This document shows, in pieces, positions 26,282 to 35,592 of a stretch of 64,000 bases of DNA. Positions within the stretch are counted from its first letter, which is position 1, and every line of letters starts with the position of its first letter. The notes beneath the pieces were generated by a model, which was not told where the DNA came from, made no database searches, and worked only from the letters and a program-made list of their open reading frames with translations. Source of the DNA: an archaeon (GTDB lineage: Archaea > Nanobdellota > Nanobdellia > Pacearchaeales > GW2011-AR1). Made by a program: the position numbers and the translations under genes. Location of the stretch: assembly GCA_018653485.1 (NCBI GenBank), contig JABHZE010000003.1, forward strand, positions 47,399 through 111,398. Direction: 5' to 3'.

Positions 26282-27700
26282 TTATCCCTCAACAACTTCA
26301 CCAACCATATGATGAACGCCTGCACTCTTTATTTTAACTTGTATGGTTTTGCCTAATAATTCTTTGTTTCCTTTGATTAAAATTATATTATAATTTTCAT
26401 CTCTTGCTTCTAATAAATCTCCATCTAGCTTTTTGTTGATGAAGACTTTAATATTTTTGTTGATAAATTTCTCCTTATTTTCAAGTGCTGTTTCTCTATG
26501 TAACTGCATTATCTTTGTTGTTCTTTTATTAATTGTTTCAATAGGAACTTGTTTAGCTTTGTTTTGTTTAATTGTGTTGTATATTTCAGTGCCTTTATGT
26601 AATGAGAATTTTGATAGGTTGAAGACATCGGGTTTGAATTCTTTTATGAAATTTATGTTTTCTTGAAAATCTTTGGGTGTTTCATTGGGATAGCCTATTA
26701 TTATATCTGTGGCTATAGTAATGTTAGGAATTTCTTTTTTAAATTTTTTAATTATTTTTTCAGCTATTTCCATTTTATAATGTCTTTTCATATTTTTTAG
26801 TATGTTATTTGATGCTGATTGTATGGGGATATGAAGAAATTTATACATTTTAGGATGTTTATAGATTTCAATCATTTGATCTAAAATTGGGTAAAGATTG
26901 TTTGGGTTCATCATTCCTAATCTTAATTTAAAATTATGTTTTAGGTTTAAGATTTCTGTTAATAGTTCTGGTAATTGAGATTGTTGTGAGGTGATGGTTT
27001 TAGAGTGTTGGGATGTTTGTTGTATTGTATTGATTTTTTGATGTTTGGATTGTTGTTTTTTAAGAATTGTATTTTTTATTCTATCTAAACCATAAGAGGC
27101 ATTATCTTGGCTAGTAATCCAAACTTCTTTTGCTTTATTTTGTAAATCAGATTCTATTGATTTGATTATTTTTTCTTTATTGTATGAAAACAATTTTCCT
27201 TTGGCTAATTTTGTTTTACAATATGTGCAACTACCTTTACAACCTTCTGAAATTTGAATTATTGAAATTAGTTTATTATTTGGAATTTTTGGTAAAAGTA
27301 TTTTTTCTTCATTTGTTTTAGGAAGATATTCTTTTTCTTGTTTTAAGTTTGAATTTTTATAATCATTTAGAAGTTTAATTATTGATTTTATATTATGAGT
27401 TCCTAAAACAAGTGCTTTTGGATTTAGTTTTTTAATCGCTGTTAAATCTGTTTCAGGCATGCAACCAGTTATTATCACCATCTTATCTGAATAAGCTTCT
27501 CTGCCCATATCTTGAATTCTTCTTTTAATTTTATTTTCTGTTTTTTGTTTGACAATGCAAGTGTTTAAGATAATTATCTCTGCTATTTCTTGGTTGTTTG
27601 TTATATTGTAACCTGACTGAGTCAGGATACCTTTCATAATTTCTGAGTTGTTCTGATTTGCAGAACATCCGTATGTTTCAATAAAAATGTAATTTTTCAT
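26282..27700 (-). CDS. MiaB/MtaB-family tRNA methylthiotransferase (t6A type, archaeal)
   Basis: IFIETYGCSANQNNSEIM, ILNTCIVKQKTENK, SEGCKGSCTYCKTKLAKG radical SAM, C-terminal TRAM-like. Confidence 0.9.
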   Translation of the reverse strand: MKNYIFIETYGCSANQNNSEIMKGILTQSGYNITNNQEIAEIIILNTCIVKQKTENKIKRRIQDMGREAYSDKMVIITGCMPETDLTAIKKLNPKALVLGTHNIKSIIKLLNDYKNSNLKQEKEYLPKTNEEKILLPKIPNNKLISIIQISEGCKGSCTYCKTKLAKGKLFSYNKEKIIKSIESDLQNKAKEVWITSQDNASYGLDRIKNTILKKQQSKHQKINTIQQTSQHSKTITSQQSQLPELLTEILNLKHNFKLRLGMMNPNNLYPILDQMIEIYKHPKMYKFLHIPIQSASNNILKNMKRHYKMEIAEKIIKKFKKEIPNITIATDIIIGYPNETPKDFQENINFIKEFKPDVFNLSKFSLHKGTEIYNTIKQNKAKQVPIETINKRTTKIMQLHRETALENKEKFINKNIKVFINKKLDGDLLEARDENYNIILIKGNKELLGKTIQVKIKSAGVHHMVGEVVEG

Positions 27701-27803
27701 ATAATTTTTGAGAAAAAAGAGTTTAAGAGGTTTTGTGTTGATTAAAAATATAGTAAATTATTACAACATAACTTAAATATCCTTAAAACCCTAAATTTTT
27801 AAT

Positions 27804-28985
27804 ATGATTGCGAGAATAGACTCACATGTTCATTGCAGAGATTGGTTTCAAGAAGATAAAGAAACAATTGCTCATGCATTAAGAGTTGCAGAAAGAAATG
27901 GACTTGATGGAATCTTTGATATGCCTAATTGTGATCCAGCAATAACTACAAAGGATTTAGCAAGATTAAGATTAAGAGAAGCTGAAAAAGCTCAAAGCAA
28001 TGTTTTCTATGGATTATATTTAGGATTAAGTTCAGACCCTAATCAAATTAAGGAAATGGTAGAAACCTATAAAGAATTCTTTCCTAAAGAAGATTCAAAA
28101 GTTGGGGTAGTTGGATTAAAAATGTATGCAGGACATTCTGTTGGAGATTTAACAGTTGCAGATTTAAAAGGACAAAAAAGAGTTTATGAAACATTAAGTA
28201 ATTTAGGATATGATGGAGTTTTGACTGTTCATTGTGAAAAAGAAGAATTAATGAGGGATGATTTATGGGAGTTTGAAAAACCTATTACTCATTCCTATGC
28301 AAGGCCTGAAAAGGCTGAAGTAGAATCAGTAAGAGATCAAATTATTCTTGCAGAAAGAACAGGTTATGCAATTTCAGAGGGAACAGGGAAATTACACATA
28401 GCCCATGTTTCAACACCAAAATCAATAGATTTAATTAATAATGCAAAAGGTGATTTAAATATAACTTCAGAGGTAGCGCCACATCATCTTCTTTTAGATA
28501 ATGGTATAATGACTCTAGAAAATGAAGGAATTGCATACAAGGTTAATCCCCCTCTAAGAAAACCAGAAACAAGAAGATTATTATTTGAAAGATTTATAGA
28601 TGGAGAAATAGATACCTTAGCATCAGACCATGCACCTCATACAAGAAAACAAAAATTTAAACATCCTTATATGTCTGGAATTCCTGCACTTGCTTTTTGG
28701 CCTCAATATTTAGAGGCTTTAGAAGATGAAATAGTTAGAGTTAAACTACAAAGAGAAAATCAACAGGTTGATGTTATGGGAGTATTAAGAACTCATGCTA
28801 GAAATATGTTAGAAAGAATGATGGGGACTGAAGTTGATAGAATATTTGGAACAAATATTAAATCAATTGAAGAAAGAGGATTAAAAAGAGAATTTCAAGC
28901 ACCTGATGAAAATGATAGAGATTCTTATGCTTTTGATCCAACTGAACACTTGCCTTCAAGTAAATCATCTCCAGAACAAAAATGA
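27804..28985 (+). CDS. pyrC: dihydroorotase
   Basis: IDSHVHCRDW, GLKMYAGHS, LTVHCEKEE, AHVSTPKS, LASDHAPHT. Confidence 0.88.
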   Translation: MIARIDSHVHCRDWFQEDKETIAHALRVAERNGLDGIFDMPNCDPAITTKDLARLRLREAEKAQSNVFYGLYLGLSSDPNQIKEMVETYKEFFPKEDSKVGVVGLKMYAGHSVGDLTVADLKGQKRVYETLSNLGYDGVLTVHCEKEELMRDDLWEFEKPITHSYARPEKAEVESVRDQIILAERTGYAISEGTGKLHIAHVSTPKSIDLINNAKGDLNITSEVAPHHLLLDNGIMTLENEGIAYKVNPPLRKPETRRLLFERFIDGEIDTLASDHAPHTRKQKFKHPYMSGIPALAFWPQYLEALEDEIVRVKLQRENQQVDVMGVLRTHARNMLERMMGTEVDRIFGTNIKSIEERGLKREFQAPDENDRDSYAFDPTEHLPSSKSSPEQK

Positions 28986-30046
28986 ATTTTTTAAGAAGTG
29001 TTTTTGACCATTCTTATGATGTAACCAAGCCTTTAATTTTCTTATTAACAAATGATGACCCTGAAATAGCACATTCATTATTTACAATAATGTCTAAAAC
29101 ATTATATCATACAGGGTTAGCAAAAGCAGTTTTAGATAATTCTTCAAATGAATCAACACCTAATGTTCCAAATTATTTTCCAATTTCAAATGCAGCAGGA
29201 TTAAATAAAAATGGAAGAATTCCTCCAACAGTTTTAAAATATCTGGGTTTTGATAGAAATGTTGTTGGAACAGTTACAGGAGATGCTTGGGAAGGTAATC
29301 CTAGGCCTCGGGCAAAAAGATTTCCAAAAACAAAATCTATTGTAAATTGGATGGGACTTCCAGGAGTAGGTGCAAAAAGAGTTGCAAAAATAATGGAAAG
29401 TTATGGGGATTATGAAATGCCTACAACAATTAATTTAATGACAACACCTGGAAAAACAGGAGATGATGTTTTATGGGATTTAAAAGACACTCTAGCTTAT
29501 ACTAGAATCTTAGATTATGTTGATAGATTTGAATTAAATATTTCTTGTCCAAATACACATTCAGGCTCTGGAGAATTAGATGCAAGAAGAGAAAATCTTG
29601 CTCAATTAAGATCTATGTTAGGAGTAGTATTTGATATGATATCTGATGACCAAGATCTTTACTTAAAAGTTTCACCTGATTTAACAGAAGAAGATGTTGA
29701 GGGTATTTTAGATGTAACTCATGATTTTAGAGTAGCAGGATATACTACTACAAATACAACTACAAATCATGACCCATATTATATTCCAGAATCTCTTGAA
29801 AAAGGTGGAGGAAGCGGAGATGTTGTTGAAAAACCTTCATTAAGGGTTCAAAAATTATTTTGTGAAAAACTCAAAGAAAATCAACATACAAATCCAACAA
29901 TAATAGCATGCGGAGGAATTAGTAGTATTGCAAGTTTAGAATATAGAATGCATTATGGAGCAAGTGAAATACAATTATATACTCCATTAATTTTTGAAGG
30001 TCCTAAATTATTAAGAGAATTTAGAGATTATTTTGGAAATAGGTGA
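28982..30046 (+). CDS. pyrD: dihydroorotate dehydrogenase (class 2-like)
   Basis: ISNAAGLNKNG, TVTGDAWEGNPRPRAKRFP, FELNISCPNTHSGSGEL, YTTTNTT, ACGGISS; overlaps pyrC by 4 nt. Confidence 0.85.
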   Translation: MNFLRSVFDHSYDVTKPLIFLLTNDDPEIAHSLFTIMSKTLYHTGLAKAVLDNSSNESTPNVPNYFPISNAAGLNKNGRIPPTVLKYLGFDRNVVGTVTGDAWEGNPRPRAKRFPKTKSIVNWMGLPGVGAKRVAKIMESYGDYEMPTTINLMTTPGKTGDDVLWDLKDTLAYTRILDYVDRFELNISCPNTHSGSGELDARRENLAQLRSMLGVVFDMISDDQDLYLKVSPDLTEEDVEGILDVTHDFRVAGYTTTNTTTNHDPYYIPESLEKGGGSGDVVEKPSLRVQKLFCEKLKENQHTNPTIIACGGISSIASLEYRMHYGASEIQLYTPLIFEGPKLLREFRDYFGNR

Positions 30047-30116
30047 AATAGCAAAGGTTGATTTGAGGAATATAAATTTTTAAAAACTCTTGAAAGTTAT
30101 AATCAGAATATCAAAA

Positions 30117-30293
30117 ATGACATATCCAACAGGAAGAGATTTATATGATAATATTGAACAATTTTTTGCAGATGGAAAACCTACAACAATTCAACAAGAT
30201 ATTCAACAAGCTCTTTTAGAAGAAAATGAAAGGCCAATTACTCAATCAGAAATTTTAAGAGGTGTGGGATTTTCTGGAAAAGCGTTTTATTGA
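30117..30293 (+). CDS. small hypothetical protein
   Basis: MTYPTGRDLYDNIEQFFADGKPTTIQQDIQQALLEENERPITQSEILRGVGFSGKAFY; tataaattttt upstream. Confidence 0.4.
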   Translation: MTYPTGRDLYDNIEQFFADGKPTTIQQDIQQALLEENERPITQSEILRGVGFSGKAFY

Positions 30294-30412
30294 TTACATC
30301 TCATCCATAACTTCAATTCCAAATGTATGAAACCAAGGTCCTAGAAAATTATAGATTTTCTGGAACTTCAACTCTTACGAGATTGAAGTTTTCCTAACAT
30401 GTCACCTTCCTT

Positions 30413-32113
30413 TTACATTTCGGGCATAGTCTCTATGCCCAATAGATGAAGTGCATTATGCAAAGTCGTTCTAAAACTATCAATCAATCTTAACCTTAAA
30501 GCCTCATTCTCATCACCAAGAACTTTACAATTATGATAAAACTCACTAAACTGCTTTGCTAAATCATAAGAATAATTTGCAATCAAACTAGGGTTTTGAT
30601 TTTCTCCTGCTTTTTCAACTATTTCTGGAAACTTTGAAATTGTTTTAATTAGTTCTATTTCATGTTTTTCAAGCTTACCAACCTTAACATTTCCTTTATT
30701 AAAATTCCCAGCCTTCTTTAAAATAGAACTAGCACGAGCATAACTATATTGCAAATAAGGTGCTGTGTTTCCTTCAAATGAAAGTGCGTTTTCCCAAGTA
30801 AAACTAACATCTCTTTGAGGTTCATTTTTTAGAACTATGTATTTGATTGCTCCTACTCCTACTTTTTTAGCATCACCTTTTGTTTTTCTTTTCTTAATTC
30901 CTTGTTCTGCTTTTTGGATTGTCTTTTTTAGGACATCATCTAATAATATGACCTTACCTTTTCTTGTAGCCATAATTTCTTTTCCAAACTTAATTGTTCC
31001 AAAACCTAGATGATGAAGATTATCTGCAAAATCATAACCTATTAATTTCAAAGCCATAAATAAACTAATAAAATGATCATGCTGTCTAAAGTCTGTAACA
31101 TAAATCATTTTATTGAATTTATATTTTTCAAATCTTTCAACTGCTGCTCCGATATCATAAGTAATATAAGATGCTGTTTGATTACTTCTTAAAACATATT
31201 TTTTTTGCATCTTGCCGCCCATTTCTATTTCAATATATAATGCTCCATCATCTTCTCTTTTTACAACTCCTTTTTCAAGTGCATTTGTTAAAATATCTTT
31301 TCCCCTATCTCCAAATTGGCTTTGTCCTGCTGTTTCAGTAAAATCTATATTTAACATATCATAAACTTTATCAAAACCTTTTCCAGAATATTTATGAATA
31401 TCATCCCAAATCTTTTTAGTTTTTTTATCTTCTAATTCTAATAACTTTAACTTTTCTTTAGCTTTATTTGTCCATTCATTATCTTGCATTTCTTCTTCCA
31501 TGCCTTCTTTTATTTCTGTTTTTTCTTTTCCACAAAATTTAACATATAATCTTAAAAGTTCTGCAACAGGGCCTTTTTTCAAAGCATCCTTATCTAACCA
31601 CATTTCATAAGCAACAATTAATTTCCCAATATGCAAACCAACATCCCCTAAATAATTTACGCCAATTGGATTATATCCTAAATAATCATAAATCCTCATT
31701 AAAGAATCTCCAATAATTGTAGAACGGATGTGTCCAATATGCATTGGTTTCCCAATATTGGGTCCTGAAAAATCAATAAGGATTTTCTTTTTCTTACCCA
31801 AATTCACCTTACCAAAATTAGAATTAATCTTAATAATCTTTTTTGTTAATTCTTTTTTATTGATGAAGAAGTTTAGATAAGGGCCTACTGCAATAACTTT
31901 CTCTATATTTTTTGAAAGATTTTTAGATAATTTTTTTGTTAAGTCTTCTGCTATTTGATTAGGAGCTTTCTTTTTCTTTTTAGATAAAACAAAACAAGGA
32001 AAAGCATAATCTCCCATTTCAGAATTTGGGGGAGTTTCAATTAAGTTAAGAATTTCTTCTTGTTTAAGACTTGTAGGTTCTTCTAATAGTTTGATTATAT
32101 CTTGTTTAAACAT
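30413..32113 (-). CDS. argS: arginyl-tRNA synthetase
   Basis: IDFSGPNIGKPMHIGHIRSTIIGDSLMRIYDYLGY, QMRSNQTASY-like region, PYLQYSYARASSIL. Confidence 0.95.
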   Translation of the reverse strand: MFKQDIIKLLEEPTSLKQEEILNLIETPPNSEMGDYAFPCFVLSKKKKKAPNQIAEDLTKKLSKNLSKNIEKVIAVGPYLNFFINKKELTKKIIKINSNFGKVNLGKKKKILIDFSGPNIGKPMHIGHIRSTIIGDSLMRIYDYLGYNPIGVNYLGDVGLHIGKLIVAYEMWLDKDALKKGPVAELLRLYVKFCGKEKTEIKEGMEEEMQDNEWTNKAKEKLKLLELEDKKTKKIWDDIHKYSGKGFDKVYDMLNIDFTETAGQSQFGDRGKDILTNALEKGVVKREDDGALYIEIEMGGKMQKKYVLRSNQTASYITYDIGAAVERFEKYKFNKMIYVTDFRQHDHFISLFMALKLIGYDFADNLHHLGFGTIKFGKEIMATRKGKVILLDDVLKKTIQKAEQGIKKRKTKGDAKKVGVGAIKYIVLKNEPQRDVSFTWENALSFEGNTAPYLQYSYARASSILKKAGNFNKGNVKVGKLEKHEIELIKTISKFPEIVEKAGENQNPSLIANYSYDLAKQFSEFYHNCKVLGDENEALRLRLIDSFRTTLHNALHLLGIETMPEM

Positions 32114-32215
32114 AAATTGAGTAATATAATCATATTTATAAATTATTGGAATCTTATTGTAGAAAGAGTTATTAATATTAGAATCTTATTAATAAATAAT
32201 AAGGATTAATTTAGT

Positions 32216-32398
32216 ATGGCAAAACAAAAAATAAACTGCATATTATGTAATGAAAAAATTGAAGAAGAGTATGGAAAATTAAAAGGAAGTATTGTTAAGG
32301 CAGTAGATGAAAATAAAAAAAATCAAATGATTTATGTTTGTTCTGAATGTCAGAAAAAAGAAGATTGGGTTAATGAAGCAAAAATTAAGGGCGCTTGA
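32216..32398 (+). CDS. small zinc-ribbon-like protein
   Basis: INCILCNEKIEEEYG...YVCSECQKKED: two CxxC pairs. Confidence 0.6.
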   Translation: MAKQKINCILCNEKIEEEYGKLKGSIVKAVDENKKNQMIYVCSECQKKEDWVNEAKIKGA

Positions 32399-32470
32399 TT
32401 GAAACAGCGACGGTGTTATTTCTAGTAAGGTATTAAATAAATATAGAATTAACTTGTGAAATAAATAAAA

Positions 32471-32646
32471 AAATTATTTTTGAAATAATTTTAGTCTTTT
32501 CAAATCTAAACTACGAGACATTAAACAAAGATTTGAAAATAAAAAAAGGAGAATAAAAACCGAAGTTTAAATTCTCCTACACTAACCGAAGTCAGTGAAA
32601 GCAAGAAAAAACCGAAGTCAATCCTTGCTATCTACCGAAGTAGATA
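32471..32646 (+). ncRNA. putative structured RNA with four ACCGAAGT motifs in hairpin loops/linkers
   Basis: TTTTCAAATCT/AGATTTGAAAA 11-bp helix, GGAGAAT/ATTCTCC, AGCAAG/CTTGCT, ATCTAC-CGAA-GTAGAT; ACCGAAGT at 32559, 32585, 32611, 32634. Confidence 0.5.
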
Positions 32647-32752
32647 ATTATTATAAAACTTTAGAGTATTTAAATGTTGTTTTTTACTTAGAGGGAGAAA
32701 ATTGTTTGAATGAATTAGGAACCTTTATTTATCTTAAAAACTGCCCATTTAT

Positions 32753-33490
32753 ATGAAAATTGATGAAGACATAGCAGAACTCCTTGGAATCCATATAGGT
32801 GATGGGTGCATAAGCGAAAATAGTAGATACTCAGAATATTATCTTGGAGGAGATATAATTGAAGAAAAAGAATATCATGATGATTGGGTTGGACCTCTTT
32901 TTAATAAAAAAATAATGAATCCTTTATTTGGAATAAATGTAAATTATAAAGAACATCCCAAGGTTGGAATTTATGGTTTTCATATTTTTAATAAAGAGTT
33001 AGTTGATTTTTTCAAAAAATTTGGGATTGTATCTGGCTCTAAAATAAATATGGGCATCCCTATAGAAATAAAAAATGATAAAAATTTGCTTAAAAGATTT
33101 TTAAGAGGCATATTTGATACTGATGGTAGTTTATATTTCAATAAAAATTATTCAATTAAAAATCATAAAAATTTAATAAATAATAACCCTATAATTCAAT
33201 TAAGTGGAGTATCAAAAACATTGATTCAAGATGTATCAGATTCTCTGAAAGAATTAGGATTCTTCCCAAGATTAAAAAAACCTTACAAAGGTAAAAGGGA
33301 TAAAAATAAAGTTTATTCAGTTAGAGTATACAAGAGGAAGGATATTGAGGAATTTATTAAAATAATCGGATTCAAAAATCCTAAACATTATACAAAATGG
33401 CAAGTTTATAAAAAACTTGGATATTGTCCTTCATATACCAAATTAAAAGAAAGAAAAAACCTCTTAATAGACGATTCAAAAGATTTATAA
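32753..33490 (+). CDS. LAGLIDADG homing-endonuclease-like protein (free-standing)
   Basis: IAELLGIHIGDGCI and KRFLRGIFDTDGSLYF are two LAGLIDADG motifs. Confidence 0.85.
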   Translation: MKIDEDIAELLGIHIGDGCISENSRYSEYYLGGDIIEEKEYHDDWVGPLFNKKIMNPLFGINVNYKEHPKVGIYGFHIFNKELVDFFKKFGIVSGSKINMGIPIEIKNDKNLLKRFLRGIFDTDGSLYFNKNYSIKNHKNLINNNPIIQLSGVSKTLIQDVSDSLKELGFFPRLKKPYKGKRDKNKVYSVRVYKRKDIEEFIKIIGFKNPKHYTKWQVYKKLGYCPSYTKLKERKNLLIDDSKDL

Positions 33491-33514
33491 GTTTAGATAT
33501 TTAGGTAGATTTAT

Positions 33515-33598
33515 GCGAGGGTTGCAGAGTGGTCAAATGCGCAGGACTTAAGATCCTGTGGCTTAGTGCCTTCGTAGGTTCGACTCCTACCCCTCGCA
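33515..33598 (+). tRNA. tRNA-Leu (anticodon TAA)
   Basis: GCGAGGG...CCCTCGC acceptor, long variable arm gtggcttagtgccttcg, GGTTCGACTCC T-arm, anticodon arm ggactTAAgatcc. Confidence 0.93.
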
Positions 33599-33680
33599 TT
33601 AGATTTTTTATTTCAAAACTTAATAAAGAATATTCTGAAGAACGTAATTAATTTTAAATAAAGCAATTCTATTTTATTGT

Positions 33681-33881
33681 ATGGATTATTTTCCCTCTTC
33701 AGCCTTAGATGAATTACAAAGATTAAATTATAACTTAAGAGGGCTAAACGTATCTATTGCTAAAGCTTCTAAATCTTCAGATAAACTCCAAGAAAAACTT
33801 ATTTTCTGGACAAAAATAATGGCTGGAGCTATTATATCTCAAATTATAGCTTTAGTTATGATAACTTTTTTAGAAATTTAA
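33681..33881 (+). CDS. small membrane protein
   Basis: 66-aa ORF with C-terminal TM MAGAIISQIIALVMITFLEI. Confidence 0.4.
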   Translation: MDYFPSSALDELQRLNYNLRGLNVSIAKASKSSDKLQEKLIFWTKIMAGAIISQIIALVMITFLEI

Positions 33882-33940
33882 TCTGTTAGTTCTAATAGCA
33901 ATCAAAAACCTTAAAAACCCTCATTTCTTATCGAAATTGC

Positions 33941-34201
33941 AGACTAGGCTGGCGGGTTAGCTCTCCGCTGATTGCAAGTGAGCTTTAAGCAGGCTGTGAG
34001 AGGGGGAGTGATATTTGGCTTAAAAAGTCTTATTACAAACGTTGACGTTTTGTCCTCTTTGATCTTGCTTCTGCGAATTGGGTCAGACCTTGATCGGAGC
34101 AGCCCTAAACATAAGTTAAGATGCTTAGTGGGTAGCAAAACCGAGAATGTATTAAGGTTGCTTTTTAATACAAGTTGAGCAAACCCTCGGGTTTGCACTA
34201 G
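33941..34201 (+). ncRNA. signal recognition particle (7S) RNA
   Basis: Helix 8 signature GGGTCAGACCTTGATCGGAGCAGCCC; 5' domain ggctggcgggttag...gtgagctttaagcagg; TATA-like ttaaaaa ~28 nt upstream. Confidence 0.85.
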
Positions 34202-34248
34202 AAAAGTGCTAATAAATAAGGTGTGAAATAAATTTAGAGGATATTAAA

Positions 34249-34446
34249 ATGACTGAAGAAAATCAACCACAAACTAATCCTGAAATGAGTAAAGAAGAAG
34301 AAATTGGTTATCATAAGGGTGCTTTAAGTACATTAATCAATGAGAGAAATGAATTAGCTAAAATGGTTCAAACTGTTGAAGTTATAATGCAAGCTCATAT
34401 TAAGAAATTAGAAGAACTAGGTGTTCAAATTAATTCACAGCAATAG
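34249..34446 (+). CDS. small coiled-coil hypothetical protein
   Basis: 65-aa ORF ATG start MTEENQPQTNPEMSKEEEIGYHKGALSTLINERNELAKMVQTVEVIMQAHIKKLEELG. Confidence 0.5.
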   Translation: MTEENQPQTNPEMSKEEEIGYHKGALSTLINERNELAKMVQTVEVIMQAHIKKLEELGVQINSQQ

Positions 34447-34496
34447 AACTAATAGTAAAACATCAGATTTATTAAGTAATAAAACTATTTTTCTTT

Positions 34497-35021
34497 ATGG
34501 ATAAGAGAGGTCAATTTTATATTGTTGCTGCAGTTGTAATTGTAATGGCTATTGTTGGATTAACAAGTGTTACAAGTTATGCAATTACTCAGTCAAAACC
34601 GAGAAGTTTGGAGAACTTAGGTAGTGATTTAAATGAAGAAGGTTATAGGGTTGTTGAGCATGGAATTCATGAAAATGATGTTGATATTTTAGATAGATTT
34701 GCAGGAGATCATTTTGCACCTTATTTTTTACAGAAATCTGGGAATTCGAGTATTGTGTTTATTTACGGAGATAAAACAAATTTAAAGGCAGTTAGTTATA
34801 AAGAACAAAATGCAGGAAGTGTAACTGCAACACTTGGTGGGGGAATAGTTTGGAATAATGTTGTGGGGCTTACTGGAGAGGTTGAAATTAATGTTGTTGG
34901 GGATGAAGTAATAGTTAATATTGTTGATAAGGATTTTATATTTGATTTACAAGAAAATGAAATGTTTTACTTTGTAATGGTTCAAGAAAGGGATGGTGAA
35001 TTACATGTTGAAAGAAATTAA
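34497..35021 (+). CDS. pilin-like protein
   Basis: MDKRGQFYIVAAVVIVMAIVGLTSVTSYAI. Confidence 0.65.
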   Translation: MDKRGQFYIVAAVVIVMAIVGLTSVTSYAITQSKPRSLENLGSDLNEEGYRVVEHGIHENDVDILDRFAGDHFAPYFLQKSGNSSIVFIYGDKTNLKAVSYKEQNAGSVTATLGGGIVWNNVVGLTGEVEINVVGDEVIVNIVDKDFIFDLQENEMFYFVMVQERDGELHVERN

Positions 35022-35538
35022 AGTTAAAAAAAGAATAAATAAACGTGGTGTAAGTTTAATGGTATCTTATGTAATCTTGATTTCAATTGTTTTAGGATTA
35101 GCTGTTGGAACTTATGCTGTTCTTAAATATATTACTAGTGATATAGAACCTGAAATAGATTGTAATATTGGGAGTTCTTTGATTCTTGAGGAGTATGTAT
35201 GTTCTTCAAATAGTTTAAAATTAAATTTGAAAAATAATGGGAGATTTAATGTTAATGGTGTTTTAGTTAGTATAAGTAATGAAACCCAAAGAGAGGCTAT
35301 AAAACAATTGGTTCCTAGTGTTGGAGTAAATACTGGTGGAAATTATGAGTTTACTAGTGAATTAGGTCCTGGAGAAGATATTGAGATTGAATATACAAAG
35401 AGTATTGTTGGTGGGGGAAGTACAAGTGTTATTGAAAAAATAAAATTGCAACCTTATATTTTCGATGAGGGTGGAAATAGAGTTTATTGTAGGGACGCTG
35501 TAATAAGGCAAGATGTTAGTGGGTGTAATTTATTGTAA
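35005..35538 (+). CDS. pilin-like protein
   Basis: KRGVSLMVSYVILISIVLGLAVGTYAVLKYI. Confidence 0.65.
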   Translation: MLKEIKVKKRINKRGVSLMVSYVILISIVLGLAVGTYAVLKYITSDIEPEIDCNIGSSLILEEYVCSSNSLKLNLKNNGRFNVNGVLVSISNETQREAIKQLVPSVGVNTGGNYEFTSELGPGEDIEIEYTKSIVGGGSTSVIEKIKLQPYIFDEGGNRVYCRDAVIRQDVSGCNLL

Positions 35539-35592
35539 AATTAAATTATAACCTTTAAATTTATAAGTAATGAAAACATAAAATAATTGGAA

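Noticed and set aside
30296-30400. Minus-strand fragment resembling a synthetase C-terminus (LGPWFHTFGIEVMDEM) next to argS
   Set aside because: Only ~16 residues, no upstream open frame, and the DNA is mainly two hairpins (AGAAAAT/ATTTTCT, ACTTCA/TGAAGT) that look like terminators.
32471-32646. Group I intron or CRISPR-like array at the ACCGAAGT repeats
   Set aside because: There is no flanking split gene, no group I core recognised, and repeats are only 8 nt with irregular 23-26 nt spacing and no unique spacers of constant length.
33944-34198. ORFs on both strands (33944-34198 -, 33972-34178 +)
   Set aside because: They overlap the SRP RNA signature; protein coding is unlikely.
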